A DNA stretch of 64,000 bases from Silanimonas sp. (GCF_027530345.1 NZ_JAPZQK010000006.1:248001-312000), one strand, 5' to 3'; positions 45,455-54,956 are shown, counted from the stretch's first letter. Notes: generated from the letters alone by a model not told the origin. A program made the numbers and translations.

Positions 45455-45973
45455 CTAGAACGGGCCGATGGTGTGCAGCTCGCGGACGATGGCCGCGCGG
45501 CGTTCTTCGCTCAGCGGCTTGTGCCACTTCACGATCAGGTGCGGATGCGGCGTCGGCGTGTAGCCGATGCTCATGTCCACCTCCCAGGCCCGCGGGTCGC
45601 CGCAATAGCCGCCGAAGGCGTCGCAGGTATCGCCGAACTTGCGAAAGCCGTAGAGCTGCACCTGCGCCATCAGTCCGCCGGCCTCGTTCACCATGGCGCG
45701 GTGCTCATCGCTCATCAGCGCGAATCCACGACCATCGGTGCAGGCGCCGCCCACAAGCACCAAGCGATCGCGCCAAGGCCGGAAGTGCACATAGGACATC
45801 GGCACAAGGTGGTGGTCGTCGCGCTTGTAGAACGCGACGATGTGGTGCGGGAAGTCGGGTGCGGACGCCCGGTACTTCCGCTGGAAGATCGGTTCGGCGA
45901 ACGCCGGACCGTTATCGACTTCGGTGATCAGGATGAAGGGCGCGAGCCGTTCGGTGTAGGCGGCGGGAGTCAT
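45455..45973 (-). CDS. Conserved-looking protein of unknown function (172 residues)
   Basis: The product is a compact, soluble-looking protein with no signal peptide, rich in His, Pro and aromatic residues (HHIVAFYKRDDHHLVPMSYVHFRPW; FGDTCDAFGGYCGDP; TPHPHLIVKWHKPLSEERR). Two cysteines and several histidines could bind a metal. The pattern of short strands and helices slightly recalls acetyltransferases, but no diagnostic motif is visible. The ATG at 45973 was chosen because the earlier frame is Pro/Arg-rich without protein-like character. It lies opposite to its neighbours. Confidence 0.6.
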   Translation of the reverse strand: MTPAAYTERLAPFILITEVDNGPAFAEPIFQRKYRASAPDFPHHIVAFYKRDDHHLVPMSYVHFRPWRDRLVLVGGACTDGRGFALMSDEHRAMVNEAGGLMAQVQLYGFRKFGDTCDAFGGYCGDPRAWEVDMSIGYTPTPHPHLIVKWHKPLSEERRAAIVRELHTIGPF

Positions 45974-46143
45974 GGGTTGGGGTTGGCGTCCGTCGAAAGC
46001 GGCGTGAGGGGCCTGCGGAGGGTACGACGCGACCCTGCGCTGCGGGACGTCGCGCCCTGCTGGTAGAGTTCCCACGACCCCCCCACTCTGCTTTCGATGG
46101 ATCGCCCGCTCCCTCCCGCTCCCTCATCGCCCCGGACGCCGCG

Positions 46144-46851
46144 ATGAGTGAAGCCCCCCCGCTCGACACCCTGCGACAGGTCGAAACGCCGGAAGGCGTG
46201 GCTTTGGTGCTGCGCGCCGCCGGTGCCGTGCCACGCGCGCTGGCCTGGCTGATCGACCTCGCCGTGCGCGGCACGGTGTACTTCAGCGCTGCCACGGTGC
46301 TCGGCATCGCTGGCGAGACCGGCGCCGGCGTGATGCTGTTGCTGCTGTTCGTGCTGACCTGGGGCTACCCGATCCTGTTCGAGGTGCTGTGGCACGGGCA
46401 GACGCCCGGCAAGCGCGCGCTCGGCCTGCGCGTGTTGCGCGGTGACGGCGCGCCGGTGGGCTGGCTGGCTTCGATCACGCGCAACTTCCTGCGCACCGTC
46501 GACATGCTGCCGGTGCTCTACGGCGCAGGGTTGGTGAGCATGCTGGCCGACGCGCACTCGCGCCGCCTCGGCGATCTCGTGGCCGACACCGTGGTGGTTT
46601 ACGTCGACCCGCCGCGCCGTCCCAGCGTGCTGCCGCCCGGCGAGGTGCAGCGCTGGCCGGTGCCGCTCGGCGTCGAGGAGCAGCAGGCGCTGGTGGCCTT
46701 CGGCGAGCGCAGCCGGGCCCTGAGCGTGGCGCGGCAGAACGAGCTTTGCGAACACCTGGAGCCCGTCACCGGCTTGCGCGGCGATGCGGCGCGCGAGCGC
46801 GTGCTCGCGGCGGCGCGCTGGCTGGCCGGACGGAGCGCGGGCGATGCGTAG
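46144..46851 (+). CDS. RDD-family membrane protein
   Basis: This 235-residue protein has three to four TM segments (about 28-48, 54-80, 100-125). The family Arg-Asp-Asp positions appear as R-A-LAWLIDL near residue 31 and SRRLGDLVADT near 140, with TPGKRALGLRV between them. The C-terminal third is soluble. The stop overlaps the next gene by eight bases, opening a coupled series RDD-SpoIIM-DUF4129-DUF4350-MoxR-DUF58. RDD proteins include antiporter-like and transport-associated members; the role here is not known. Confidence 0.88.
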   Translation: MSEAPPLDTLRQVETPEGVALVLRAAGAVPRALAWLIDLAVRGTVYFSAATVLGIAGETGAGVMLLLLFVLTWGYPILFEVLWHGQTPGKRALGLRVLRGDGAPVGWLASITRNFLRTVDMLPVLYGAGLVSMLADAHSRRLGDLVADTVVVYVDPPRRPSVLPPGEVQRWPVPLGVEEQQALVAFGERSRALSVARQNELCEHLEPVTGLRGDAARERVLAAARWLAGRSAGDA

Positions 46852-47845
46852 GCAGGAGCCCTTCGTCGCCCACCACGCCGGGGAATGGGCGCAGCTCGCC
46901 GATTGGCTCGACCGTCGCGAATCCGATGCGCCGCTGAAGCGCCCGCCGCCCGAGGGCGGCGTGCTGGCGGATGCGGAGTTCCCGGCGCGCTATCGCCGCG
47001 TGTGCCAGCAGTTGGCGCTGGCCAAGCAGCGCGGCTACAGCCCGGCCGTGGTCGAGCCGCTGCAGGGGCTGGTCGAACGCGGCCACCGCCAGCTCTACCG
47101 CCCGCCGCGCCCGCGTTGGCGCGCGGCCTGGGATTTCGTGCTGGCGGGTTTCCCGCGCCTGGTGCGCAAGCACGCCGGCTGCATGGCGCTCTCGGCGGCG
47201 CTCTTCCTCGTGCCGCTGGTGGGGGTGTTCACGCTGCTGCAGTTCCGACCGGACGCCGCGTGGCTGCTGTTCGACGCCTCGATGCTGGCGCAGATGGAGG
47301 CCATGTACGACCCGGCCGCCGAGCACTTCGGCCGCGATCGCGGTGCCGATGGCGACTTCCAGATGCTCGGCTACTACGTGATGAACAACATCAGCATCGG
47401 CTTCCGCAGCTTCGCGTCGGGCCTGCCGGCGGGCCTCGGCGCGCTGTACGTGATGGTGTTCAACGGCGTGATGATCGGCGGTGTCGCGGGGCACCTGCAC
47501 GTGTCCGGTTATGGCGACACCTTCTGGCGTTTCGTCGTCACCCACGGTGCGCCGGAGCTCACCGCCATCGTCATCGCTGGCGGCGCCGGCCTGCGCATCG
47601 GTCTCTCGCTGATCGCGCCGGGCCGCCTGCGCCGCCGCGACGCGCTCATCGAGGCCGGCCGCGACGGCGCCAAGCTCTGCCTCGGCGTTTTCGTGATGCT
47701 GCTGTTGGCGGCCTTCATCGAGGCCTTCTGGTCGTCGAAGTCAGACCTGCCGGACCTGGTGCGTTTCCCGCTGGCGGCGGCGCTGTGGGCCGCCATCTTC
47801 TGGTGGCTGGCGATGGGTGGGCGAGGGCGCAGCAATGCGGATTGA
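46844..47845 (+). CDS. SpoIIM-like (stage II sporulation protein M family) membrane protein
   Basis: The product has 333 residues. A soluble N-terminal part (about 1-95) is followed by a membrane domain of about five to six TM helices with the SpoIIM-type stretch MNNISIGFRSFASGLPAGLGALYVMVFNGVMIGGVAGHL (about 180-220) and a glutamate-containing HGAPELTAIVIAGGAGLRIG. The organism shows no other sporulation gene here, so the name reflects fold only; in sporulators SpoIIM links peptidoglycan hydrolysis complexes. It is coupled to the RDD gene before and the DUF4129 gene after it. Confidence 0.87.
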   Translation: MRRQEPFVAHHAGEWAQLADWLDRRESDAPLKRPPPEGGVLADAEFPARYRRVCQQLALAKQRGYSPAVVEPLQGLVERGHRQLYRPPRPRWRAAWDFVLAGFPRLVRKHAGCMALSAALFLVPLVGVFTLLQFRPDAAWLLFDASMLAQMEAMYDPAAEHFGRDRGADGDFQMLGYYVMNNISIGFRSFASGLPAGLGALYVMVFNGVMIGGVAGHLHVSGYGDTFWRFVVTHGAPELTAIVIAGGAGLRIGLSLIAPGRLRRRDALIEAGRDGAKLCLGVFVMLLLAAFIEAFWSSKSDLPDLVRFPLAAALWAAIFWWLAMGGRGRSNAD

Positions 47846-49394
47846 CCGCCTCGGCATCTCGCTGCGCGCACGCTCCTCATGGGAAGCCATTGATCTCGGC
47901 ATCGCCCTGGCGCGCCACCACGCGCGCGCCTGGGTCGGGCCGTGGCTGCTCTGTGCCGGCCTGCTGTGCGCGCTGCTGCTCGGCTTGGGCCACCTGCTGG
48001 GCTGGCTCTGGCTGACGCCGCTGATGCTGTGGTGGCTGAAGCCCGCGCTCGACCGCATCCCGTTGTTCGTGCTGTCGCGCGCGGTGTTCGGCCACGAGCC
48101 GACGCGCGCCGAGGTGTATCGCGCCGCATGGCGCTGGGGCTGGGGCCCGACATTGCCGCGTTTGCTGTGGTTGCGCTTCGACCCGTTCCGCGCCCTCTCG
48201 CTGCCGAGCGACCTGCTCGAAGGCCTGCCGCGCGCCGAGCGCGGCCAGCGCCGCGAGCTGCTGCGTCGTGACGGTGCCCCGCAGTCGGCCGGGCTTTGGC
48301 TGCTGCTGCCGTGGTTCGAACTGGTGCTCGTGCTCAGCGTCTGGGCGCTGGTGGGCTTGATGATCCCGCTGGAGTGGTGGGAAGCCCGCGGCGGGGATTG
48401 GATGGGCGCGCTGGGCAAGGACGCCACGCCGTGGCTCGACCTCGTCCTGAACGCCGTGGGTTGCGTGGGCATTCTGGTGATCGAACCATTCTTCGTCGCC
48501 GCCGGTTTCGGCCTGTACTTGAGCCGCCGCGTGCACCTCGAGGCCTGGGACCTCGAGCTCGGCTTCAAGCGCATGGCCGCGCGCGCCGTGGCGGCCGGTC
48601 GCGGCGCAGGGGGCGTGCTCGTGCTGCTGCTCGCGGTGCTGGCGATGCCGACGGCGCTCGATGCGAAAGAGAAGGTGGCGAAGTCGCTCGACCTGCCCGA
48701 GCGCGCGACGCGCCTACCCGAGGGCTTCGCCGATGACGCGCAGACCGCGCGCTTGGATGCGGCGTTGCGCGAGGCGCGCGACGATGCCTCGCTCGGCGGC
48801 ACCAAGACGGTGCAGCGCTGGCGCATGAAGGACCTGCTCTCCGACCTCGACGAGGAGCAGGCGCAGCCCCTGATCCACTGGCGCGAGAAGCTGGGCGAGC
48901 TCGTTGGTCGCTTGGTGGGCATGGCGGCGGAACTGCTGCTGTGGGCCGTGGCCCTGCTGGCGCTGGCCTACGTGCTGTGGCGCTACCGCGACTGGCTGCC
49001 GTGGCGTCGCGAGCGCGCGGCCGAAGCGCATGCCCCGCCGCCGCTGCGCCACCGGGGCCTCGCGCCGGAAGACGTCGCCGCCGCGCCGGAACTGCTGCAG
49101 CGCGCGCGCGCCGCTTGGGCGCGTGGCGAGGCTCGCGAGGCCTTCGCCTGCCTGTACCGCGCCGGCCTGCGCGAGGTGTCGGCACGGCGTCCGCGCCCGC
49201 TGCCGCCCGGCACCACCGAAGGCGAGCTGTTGCGTGCGGCGCGCACGCTGGCCCATGCGCCAGCCGCCGAGCACGTGCGCCGTCTCGTGCAGGCCTGGCG
49301 AGCCGTGGCCTATGCCGGGGCGCGCCCCGATGCCGCAGCCTTCGAGGCCCTGATCGCCGCGTGGCCCGACGCCTTCGGGGAGGGCCGCGCATGA
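47835..49394 (+). CDS. Multi-pass membrane protein with C-terminal DUF4129
   Basis: The 519 residues include several TM segments (about 32-60, 150-185, 205-235, 255-275, 360-385). A cytoplasmic or periplasmic tail (about 420-510; ELLQRARAAWARGEAREAFACLYRAGLREVS ... TEGELLRAARTL) fits DUF4129, a domain often next to MoxR and DUF58 genes. The ATG at 47835 overlaps the SpoIIM-like stop by 11 bases; the stop overlaps the next ATG. The function is unknown. It is probably the membrane scaffold of the module. Confidence 0.8.
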   Translation: MRIDRLGISLRARSSWEAIDLGIALARHHARAWVGPWLLCAGLLCALLLGLGHLLGWLWLTPLMLWWLKPALDRIPLFVLSRAVFGHEPTRAEVYRAAWRWGWGPTLPRLLWLRFDPFRALSLPSDLLEGLPRAERGQRRELLRRDGAPQSAGLWLLLPWFELVLVLSVWALVGLMIPLEWWEARGGDWMGALGKDATPWLDLVLNAVGCVGILVIEPFFVAAGFGLYLSRRVHLEAWDLELGFKRMAARAVAAGRGAGGVLVLLLAVLAMPTALDAKEKVAKSLDLPERATRLPEGFADDAQTARLDAALREARDDASLGGTKTVQRWRMKDLLSDLDEEQAQPLIHWREKLGELVGRLVGMAAELLLWAVALLALAYVLWRYRDWLPWRRERAAEAHAPPPLRHRGLAPEDVAAAPELLQRARAAWARGEAREAFACLYRAGLREVSARRPRPLPPGTTEGELLRAARTLAHAPAAEHVRRLVQAWRAVAYAGARPDAAAFEALIAAWPDAFGEGRA

Positions 49395-50563
49395 CGCCGC
49401 GTCGTCGCAACCTCGCTATCGGCGCGGCCGCCTTCGTCTTCGTCGGCCTGATGGTCGGTGCCTTCCTCGCCACCCATGAGCGCGTCACCGTCGAGCAGCC
49501 CACGCCGCCCACCGCGGAAGCACGCGCGAACCCGCTGCATGGGCTGACGCTGGCGCTGCGCAAGGCCGGGCAGGCCGTAGTGCTGAAAGGCCATGTCGAC
49601 TTCCGCCGCACCCCGCCACCGTCGCGCGGCACGCTGGTGCTGCTTTACCCGGAAGCGCAGGTGGAAACCGACGACGACAGCTGGGCCTTGCTGGACTGGG
49701 TGGAGCAGGGCGGACGCCTCGTGCTGCCCATGCCTTCCGGCGATGCCGCGCCGTCGCTGTCGACCATGCTCGGCGAAGAGTTGGGGGTCGAAGCGCTGCG
49801 CGGTGCCGCGGCCGACGTCGACTGCCCGCGCCTTCGGTTGGCCGACGGGGTGACGGAGGTCGTCTGCGGCACGCCCTTCGCGGTGACCGGCCTCATCGAC
49901 GATGCCCTCGTCTGGCCGAAGGCTGGCCACGCCCGTATCGCCCGCCTGCCCTATGGCGAAGGCGAGGTGCTGGTGCTGAGCGAGCTCGATGCCTTCACCA
50001 ACCGCCGGCTTTCGCCGCTCGGCACCACCGCCGACGTCGAGGCCGATGCCGAGCGGCAGCAGCGACGCGACGCGCAGACGCGCCTGATGGCGCAGCTCGC
50101 CGGCGCCTGGGTCGATGGCGAAGCGGTGTGGATTCTCAGCCATCGCGGCGGCTCGCTGGCCGCGCTGCTGTGGCGCGAAGGTTGGCCGGTGATGCTCGGC
50201 CTCGCGCTCGCCCTGTTGGCGTGGTTGCGCTGGGCCAGCCAGCGCCTCGGCCCGACGGTGCCGGCGCCGGCCGCGCATCGCCGCGCGCTGATGGAGCACA
50301 TCGATGCCGCTGGGCAGTTCGCCTTCCGCAGCGACCACGGCGCCTCCCTCCATGCCGCGCTGCGCGAGGCCGTGCTCGAACGCCTCGCCCAGCGCCATGC
50401 CTTGGCGCGTCTCGACGAGGCCGCGCTCGCGCAGGCCTTGGCCGACCGCAGCCGCGTTCCCGTCGATGCGATCGCAGCGGCGCTCGCGCTGCCGCATCGC
50501 GCCACGCCCGACCAGTTCCGCGAGGCCGTCGCCACGCTCGCCACCCTGCTGCACCGACTCTGA
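49391..50563 (+). CDS. DUF4350-family membrane protein
   Basis: The 390 residues include TM1 (about 10-28), an extracytoplasmic domain (about 50-255) with short alternating strands (GTLVLLYPEAQVETDDDSWALLDWVEQGGRLVLPM resembles a ThuA/GATase-like fold), TM2 (about 262-278) and a cytoplasmic helical tail (about 290-390). DUF4350 proteins are recorded in MoxR-DUF58 clusters. It starts in an ATGA overlap. The substrate or ligand is unknown. Confidence 0.78.
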   Translation: MTPRRRNLAIGAAAFVFVGLMVGAFLATHERVTVEQPTPPTAEARANPLHGLTLALRKAGQAVVLKGHVDFRRTPPPSRGTLVLLYPEAQVETDDDSWALLDWVEQGGRLVLPMPSGDAAPSLSTMLGEELGVEALRGAAADVDCPRLRLADGVTEVVCGTPFAVTGLIDDALVWPKAGHARIARLPYGEGEVLVLSELDAFTNRRLSPLGTTADVEADAERQQRRDAQTRLMAQLAGAWVDGEAVWILSHRGGSLAALLWREGWPVMLGLALALLAWLRWASQRLGPTVPAPAAHRRALMEHIDAAGQFAFRSDHGASLHAALREAVLERLAQRHALARLDEAALAQALADRSRVPVDAIAAALALPHRATPDQFREAVATLATLLHRL

Positions 50564-50601
50564 TCCCCACTTCCGCCTCGCTACACGAACCGGACCCGCG
50601 C

Positions 50602-51591
50602 ATGAGCCCCGACCAACCCGCCCCGCCGCCGCTGCCCTTCGCCGAACTCGCCGACCGCGTCGCCGCGGTGCGCCGCGAGATCGGACAGGCCTTCATCGGC
50701 CAGGACGCCGTCCTCGACCAGCTGCTGCTGGCCCTGCTCGGCGGCGGCCACGTGCTGATCGAAGGCGTGCCCGGCCTCGGCAAGACCCTGCTGGTGCGCG
50801 CGCTGGCCGCCGTGATGCGCTGCCAGTTCTCGCGCGTGCAGTTCACGCCCGATCTGATGCCCAGCGACGTGAGCGGCCACGCCGTCTACGACCCGAAGAC
50901 CGAAACCTTCAGCGTGCGCCGCGGCCCGGTGTTCACGAACCTCCTGCTCGCCGACGAGATCAACCGCGCCCCGGCGAAGACGCAGTCGGCCCTGCTCGAA
51001 GCCATGCAGGAGCAGCAGGTGACCATCGAAGGCCAGAGCTTCCCACTGGCCGCTCCGTTCATGACCATCGCCACCCAGAACCCGGTCGAGCAGGAGGGCA
51101 CCTACCCGCTGCCGGAAGCCCAGCTCGACCGCTTCCTGCTGAAGATCCTGATCGGCTATCCCTCGCTGGCCGACGAAGTGCGCATGGTCGAGGCCATCAG
51201 CACCGGCCGTGCGCGCGCCGACTTCGACCTGTCCACGCTGAACGCCCTGCTCGCGCCCGAGGACGTGGTGGCCATGCAGCAGGCGGTCGCCTCGGTGCGC
51301 GTCGATGCCGCCGTGCTCGACTACGCGGTGCGCCTCGTGCATGCCACGCGCGAATGGCCGGGGATTGCGATGGGCGCCGGCCCGCGCGGCAGTCTCGCGC
51401 TGGTGCGCCTCGCGCGCGCGCAGGCGGCGATGGAGGGCCGCGATTTCGTCGTGCCGGACGACGTGCGCGACGTGCTGCTGCCGGCGCTGCGCCACCGCAT
51501 CGCGCTGAGCCCTGAGCTGCAGCTCGAAGGCCAGTCGCCGGATGCGGTGCTGGCCGCGCTGCGCGAGCGGGTGAAGGCCCCGCAGAAGTGA
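50602..51591 (+). CDS. MoxR-family AAA+ ATPase
   Basis: This 329-residue ATPase belongs to a family that acts as a chaperone in activating or assembling protein complexes, usually with DUF58 or von Willebrand factor A-type partners. Walker A is GVPGLGKT (55-62), Walker B LLLADEIN (114-121), with sensor and lid regions (GTYPLPEAQLDRFLLKILIGYPS, near 172) in order. The ATG at 50602 is preceded by 38 bases from the previous stop. The next gene, DUF58, starts at a GTG that overlaps its stop. Confidence 0.94.
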   Translation: MSPDQPAPPPLPFAELADRVAAVRREIGQAFIGQDAVLDQLLLALLGGGHVLIEGVPGLGKTLLVRALAAVMRCQFSRVQFTPDLMPSDVSGHAVYDPKTETFSVRRGPVFTNLLLADEINRAPAKTQSALLEAMQEQQVTIEGQSFPLAAPFMTIATQNPVEQEGTYPLPEAQLDRFLLKILIGYPSLADEVRMVEAISTGRARADFDLSTLNALLAPEDVVAMQQAVASVRVDAAVLDYAVRLVHATREWPGIAMGAGPRGSLALVRLARAQAAMEGRDFVVPDDVRDVLLPALRHRIALSPELQLEGQSPDAVLAALRERVKAPQK

Positions 51592-52892
51592 GGCCGACCC
51601 GCGCCACCATCGCGCTGCTGGCCGTTTGGGGCCTCGTGGGCTTGGCGATTCCCCTCGCCGGGCTGGCGACGCTGCATTGGCTGTGGGCCGGCGGCGTGCT
51701 CGGCCTCACACTGCTGCTCGATGCGGTGGCGCTGTCGCGGCAACCGTCGCCGGCCTTCGAGCGGCAGATGCCGGCCGTGCTGCCCCTCGGCCCGTGGGCG
51801 ACGGTGACCTTGCGGCTGACCAACACCGCCCGCGGTGCGTTGCGCGGCACGCTGCATGACGGGCATCCCGGCGACTGGACCGTCGAGGACCAGCCCCGAG
51901 ATCTGCGCATCGCGCCCCGCGAGGTGCTGGAGCTCACCTACCGCACGCTGCCGCCGCGCCGCGGCGAAGCGGTGTTCGAGCCCGGCTGGTGGCGGCAGGT
52001 CTCGACCCTGCGCCTGTGGACGCAAACCCGCCGTCTTGGCGCGACCACGCCGGTGCGCGTGTTCCCGAACTTCGCGCCGCTCGCCGGCCTCGCCCTGCAC
52101 ACCGCCGAGCAGGCCACGCGGATGACCGGCGCCCACCTCGCCCGGCGTCGCGGCGACGGCACCGAGTTCCACCAGATGCGCGAGTACCGCACCGGCGACA
52201 GCCTGCGGCAAATCGACTGGAAGGCCACGGCTCGTGCGCGCCGCCTCATATCGCGCGAGTACCAGGAAGAGAAGAACCAGCGCGTCACCCTGCTGCTCGA
52301 CTGCGGCCGCCGCCTGCTCGCCGAGGATGGCGGGCTCACGCACTTCGACCACGCCCTCAACGCCGCCTTGCTGGTCGCCTACACGGCACTGCGGCAGGGC
52401 GATGCCGTCGCTTTGCAGACCTTCGGCGCGGTCGATCGCAGCGTGCCCTCGGTGCGCGGTGTTGGTGGCCTGGACGCGCTGGTGGAAGCCACCTTCGACG
52501 TGCAGCCGGCGCCGGTGGCCGCCGACTACCTCGAGGCCGCGCGCCGCGTGCTGGCGCAGAATGCGCGACGCAGCCTCGTGCTGGTGGTGACCAACGTGCG
52601 CGACGAGGACGCCGACGATCTGCTTGCCGGGCTCGAACTGCTGCAGCGCCGGCACCTCGTCTGCGTGGCCAGCCTGCGTGAAAGCGCGCTCGACGCCGCG
52701 ATGGCGGCCGAGCCCCACCGCTTCGAGGACGCGCTGCGCCTCGGCGCCACCCAGCAGTACCTCGCCTCGCGCAAGCGTGCCCACGCGCAGCTGCGGGCGC
52801 GTCGCATCGATGTGCTGGACGTGCGCTGCGAGCAGCTGCCCGCCGCCCTCGTGCAGCACTACCTCGCCATCAAGCGGGCCGGGCGGCTGTAA
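51588..52892 (+). CDS. DUF58-family protein (von Willebrand factor A-like)
   Basis: The 434 residues include two TM helices (about 8-50), a beta-sandwich-like region (about 60-160) and a DUF58 core with EFHQMREYRTGDSLRQIDWKATAR (about 188-215). The following vWA-like segment has VTLLLDCGRRLLAED where a canonical metal-binding site would read DxSxS, so metal binding by the usual serines seems lost. The GTG start overlaps the MoxR stop. It is the likely partner of the MoxR ATPase in an envelope complex of unknown function. Confidence 0.88.
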   Translation: MRPTRATIALLAVWGLVGLAIPLAGLATLHWLWAGGVLGLTLLLDAVALSRQPSPAFERQMPAVLPLGPWATVTLRLTNTARGALRGTLHDGHPGDWTVEDQPRDLRIAPREVLELTYRTLPPRRGEAVFEPGWWRQVSTLRLWTQTRRLGATTPVRVFPNFAPLAGLALHTAEQATRMTGAHLARRRGDGTEFHQMREYRTGDSLRQIDWKATARARRLISREYQEEKNQRVTLLLDCGRRLLAEDGGLTHFDHALNAALLVAYTALRQGDAVALQTFGAVDRSVPSVRGVGGLDALVEATFDVQPAPVAADYLEAARRVLAQNARRSLVLVVTNVRDEDADDLLAGLELLQRRHLVCVASLRESALDAAMAAEPHRFEDALRLGATQQYLASRKRAHAQLRARRIDVLDVRCEQLPAALVQHYLAIKRAGRL

Positions 52893-53006
52893 GGGCCGGC
52901 CTTCCACTGGCGTACCACGAACATGACCTCCGTCACTTCCACCCCTCGGCGTCAGGCCACAGTCTGAGCTCGAGGACTCTCCCTCCACGCATTGGGGAAT
53001 GCGCGC

Positions 53007-53684
53007 ATGAAACTCGTCGACATCTTCCTTGACCCGGCCAAGGTCTTCACGGCCGAAAAGGACAAGCCCACCTTCCTGCTGCCGATGGCGATCATGGTCG
53101 CTCTGTCGGTGGCCATGATCCTCGCCTACTACCTGCGCGTGGATCCCGATTGGTTCCAGGACTTCTCGCTGACGATGATGGGCCAGGAGATGACGCCGGC
53201 CGAGATCGCCCAGGTTAAGCAGGTTATGCCCGGTGCGAAGGTGCAGGGCTACATCGGTGCCGCCGGCACCCTGATCTTCGTGCCGATCGTCTACGCGGTG
53301 TTCGCGCTGTACTACTTCCTCGCCGGCAAGATCGCCGGTGCCGGGCTGTCGTACAAGCACAGCCTGTCGCTGACCACGTGGGCCGCGATGCCGACCGCCC
53401 TCGGCGCCCTGATCGGCACCATCGGCGCGTTGACGATGGAACCGCAGACGCCGCTGCACGCGATCTCGCTGACGAAGATCGACCCGTTGCTGGTGCAGCT
53501 GCCCTTCGACCACGACCTGAGCACGTTCGCCAAGGGCTTCGACCTGCTGGGCTTGTGGGCCATCGCGCTCGGCGCCATCGGCTGGAAGACCTTCACCCGC
53601 AGCGGCTGGGGCTCGGCCGTCTTCGTCGCGGCGCTGCCTTCGGTGCTGATCTACGGCATCTGGCTGCTGATCGCCCTGCTCTGA
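53007..53684 (+). CDS. YIP1-family membrane protein
   Basis: The product has 225 residues with about five TM segments (about 28-48, 88-110, 122-145, 175-195, 203-222). The start is ATG 53007 (MKLVDIFLDPAKVF), and the N-terminal DPAKVF motif with FTAEKDKPTFLLP is typical of Yip1-domain proteins. The gap after DUF58 is 114 bases, so it may have its own promoter, and it precedes the MacA-like gene by 18 bases. The function is unknown. Confidence 0.82.
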   Translation: MKLVDIFLDPAKVFTAEKDKPTFLLPMAIMVALSVAMILAYYLRVDPDWFQDFSLTMMGQEMTPAEIAQVKQVMPGAKVQGYIGAAGTLIFVPIVYAVFALYYFLAGKIAGAGLSYKHSLSLTTWAAMPTALGALIGTIGALTMEPQTPLHAISLTKIDPLLVQLPFDHDLSTFAKGFDLLGLWAIALGAIGWKTFTRSGWGSAVFVAALPSVLIYGIWLLIALL

Positions 53685-53702
53685 CCTCCTGGCCCCTTCT
53701 CC

Positions 53703-54956
53703 ATGCGCATCCCGAAGAAAGCCCTGATCGCGGGCGGCATCGTCCTCCTGCTCGCCCTGCCCTTCATCGCCAAGCGCGGCGGCAGCGATGCGGTGGAGGT
53801 GCAGGTCGCCACCGCCGCGCCGCAGGCCATCCGCCCGACCATCCTCGCCTCCGGCACGCTGGCGTTCCGGACTGAGGTGAAGCTCACCGCGGAAGTGCTG
53901 GCGCAGGTCAGCGAGGTGCTGGTGAAGGACGGCGACCGCGTGCAGCGCGGCCAGGTTCTGCTGCGCCTCGATCCGGAGACCTACCGCAATGCCATCGAAC
54001 GCGAGGAGGCCAGCCGGCGGCAGGCCCTGATCAGCATCGAGCGCCAGCGCGTCACGCTGGCGCTGCGCGAGAAGCAGTTCGAGCGCTACCAGCGCCTCGC
54101 CGACGCGCAGACGATCGACCGCGCGCGCTTCGACGAGGAGAAGAACCAGCTCGAACTCGCGCGCATCGAACTGAAGAGCAGCGAGGAATCGCTGAAGCGC
54201 TCCGAGGCCATCCTCGCCGACGCCCGCGAGACCCTGCAGAAGACGGAAGTGGTGGCACCGATCGACGGCACCGTCGTGGGCGTGACCATCAAGGCCGGCG
54301 AGACCGCCGTGCCCTCCACGCAGGCCTTCGCGGGCGCGCAGCTGATGACCATCGCCGACACCAGCGCCATCGAGGCGCGGCTGAAGGTGGACGAGGGCGA
54401 CATCGCCAAGGTTGCCGTCGGCCAGAAGGTCGACGTCTACCCGGCGGCTTTCCCGGACACCGCCGTGCCCGGCGTGGTGCGTCAGGTGGCCTTGGCGCCG
54501 ATCCTCGAGAATCAGGGTCGCGCCTACGAAGTCATCGCCGAGCTCACGCCGCCGGAAGGCCTGGCCATGCGCTCCGGCATGAGCGCACGCGCCGACCTGT
54601 TCCTCGGCGATGGCGCCTCGACGCTCGCCGTGCCCGTGGAAGCGGTGATCGAGAGCGAGCCCGAGCCGCGCAAGACCGCCCACCACGTGTGGCGCATCGT
54701 CGACGGCAAGGTGAACAAGATCGAAGTGCAGGTCGGCGAGGCCGACGATCGCTGGCAGGCCATCACCTCGGGCCTGTCCGAAGGCGACCGCGTGGTCTCG
54801 GGCCCCGGCCGTGCGCTGCGCCAGCTGATGGAAGGCGGCAGCGTCAAGGAAATCGAGGCCAAGGACGACGAGGACGCCGACGACGCCGATGCCGACGCCG
54901 ACGACAGTGAGGCGGCCGACGCCGAAAACACCGACGCCGAGGACGACGCCGGGTGA
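53703..54956 (+). CDS. MacA-like periplasmic adaptor (HlyD family)
   Basis: The 417 residues include an N-terminal anchor (about 7-24), lipoyl halves ([33 protein letters not shown]), a long helical hairpin (about 90-180), beta-barrel and membrane-proximal domains. It should bridge an inner-membrane MacB-like pair to an outer channel. The last 40 residues are almost only Asp, Glu and Ala, an unusual acidic tail. It overlaps the ATPase gene that follows (GTG in the last codons), forming a MacA-ATPase-permease operon. Confidence 0.92.
   Translation: MRIPKKALIAGGIVLLLALPFIAKRGGSDAVEVQVATAAPQAIRPTILASGTLAFRTEVKLTAEVLAQVSEVLVKDGDRVQRGQVLLRLDPETYRNAIEREEASRRQALISIERQRVTLALREKQFERYQRLADAQTIDRARFDEEKNQLELARIELKSSEESLKRSEAILADARETLQKTEVVAPIDGTVVGVTIKAGETAVPSTQAFAGAQLMTIADTSAIEARLKVDEGDIAKVAVGQKVDVYPAAFPDTAVPGVVRQVALAPILENQGRAYEVIAELTPPEGLAMRSGMSARADLFLGDGASTLAVPVEAVIESEPEPRKTAHHVWRIVDGKVNKIEVQVGEADDRWQAITSGLSEGDRVVSGPGRALRQLMEGGSVKEIEAKDDEDADDADADADDSEAADAENTDAEDDAG

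Noticed and set aside
51321-54686. A 1121-codon minus-strand open frame opposite MoxR, DUF58, YIP1 and MacA-like genes
   Set aside because: It spans several well-supported genes, has antisense-type composition and no recognisable fold.
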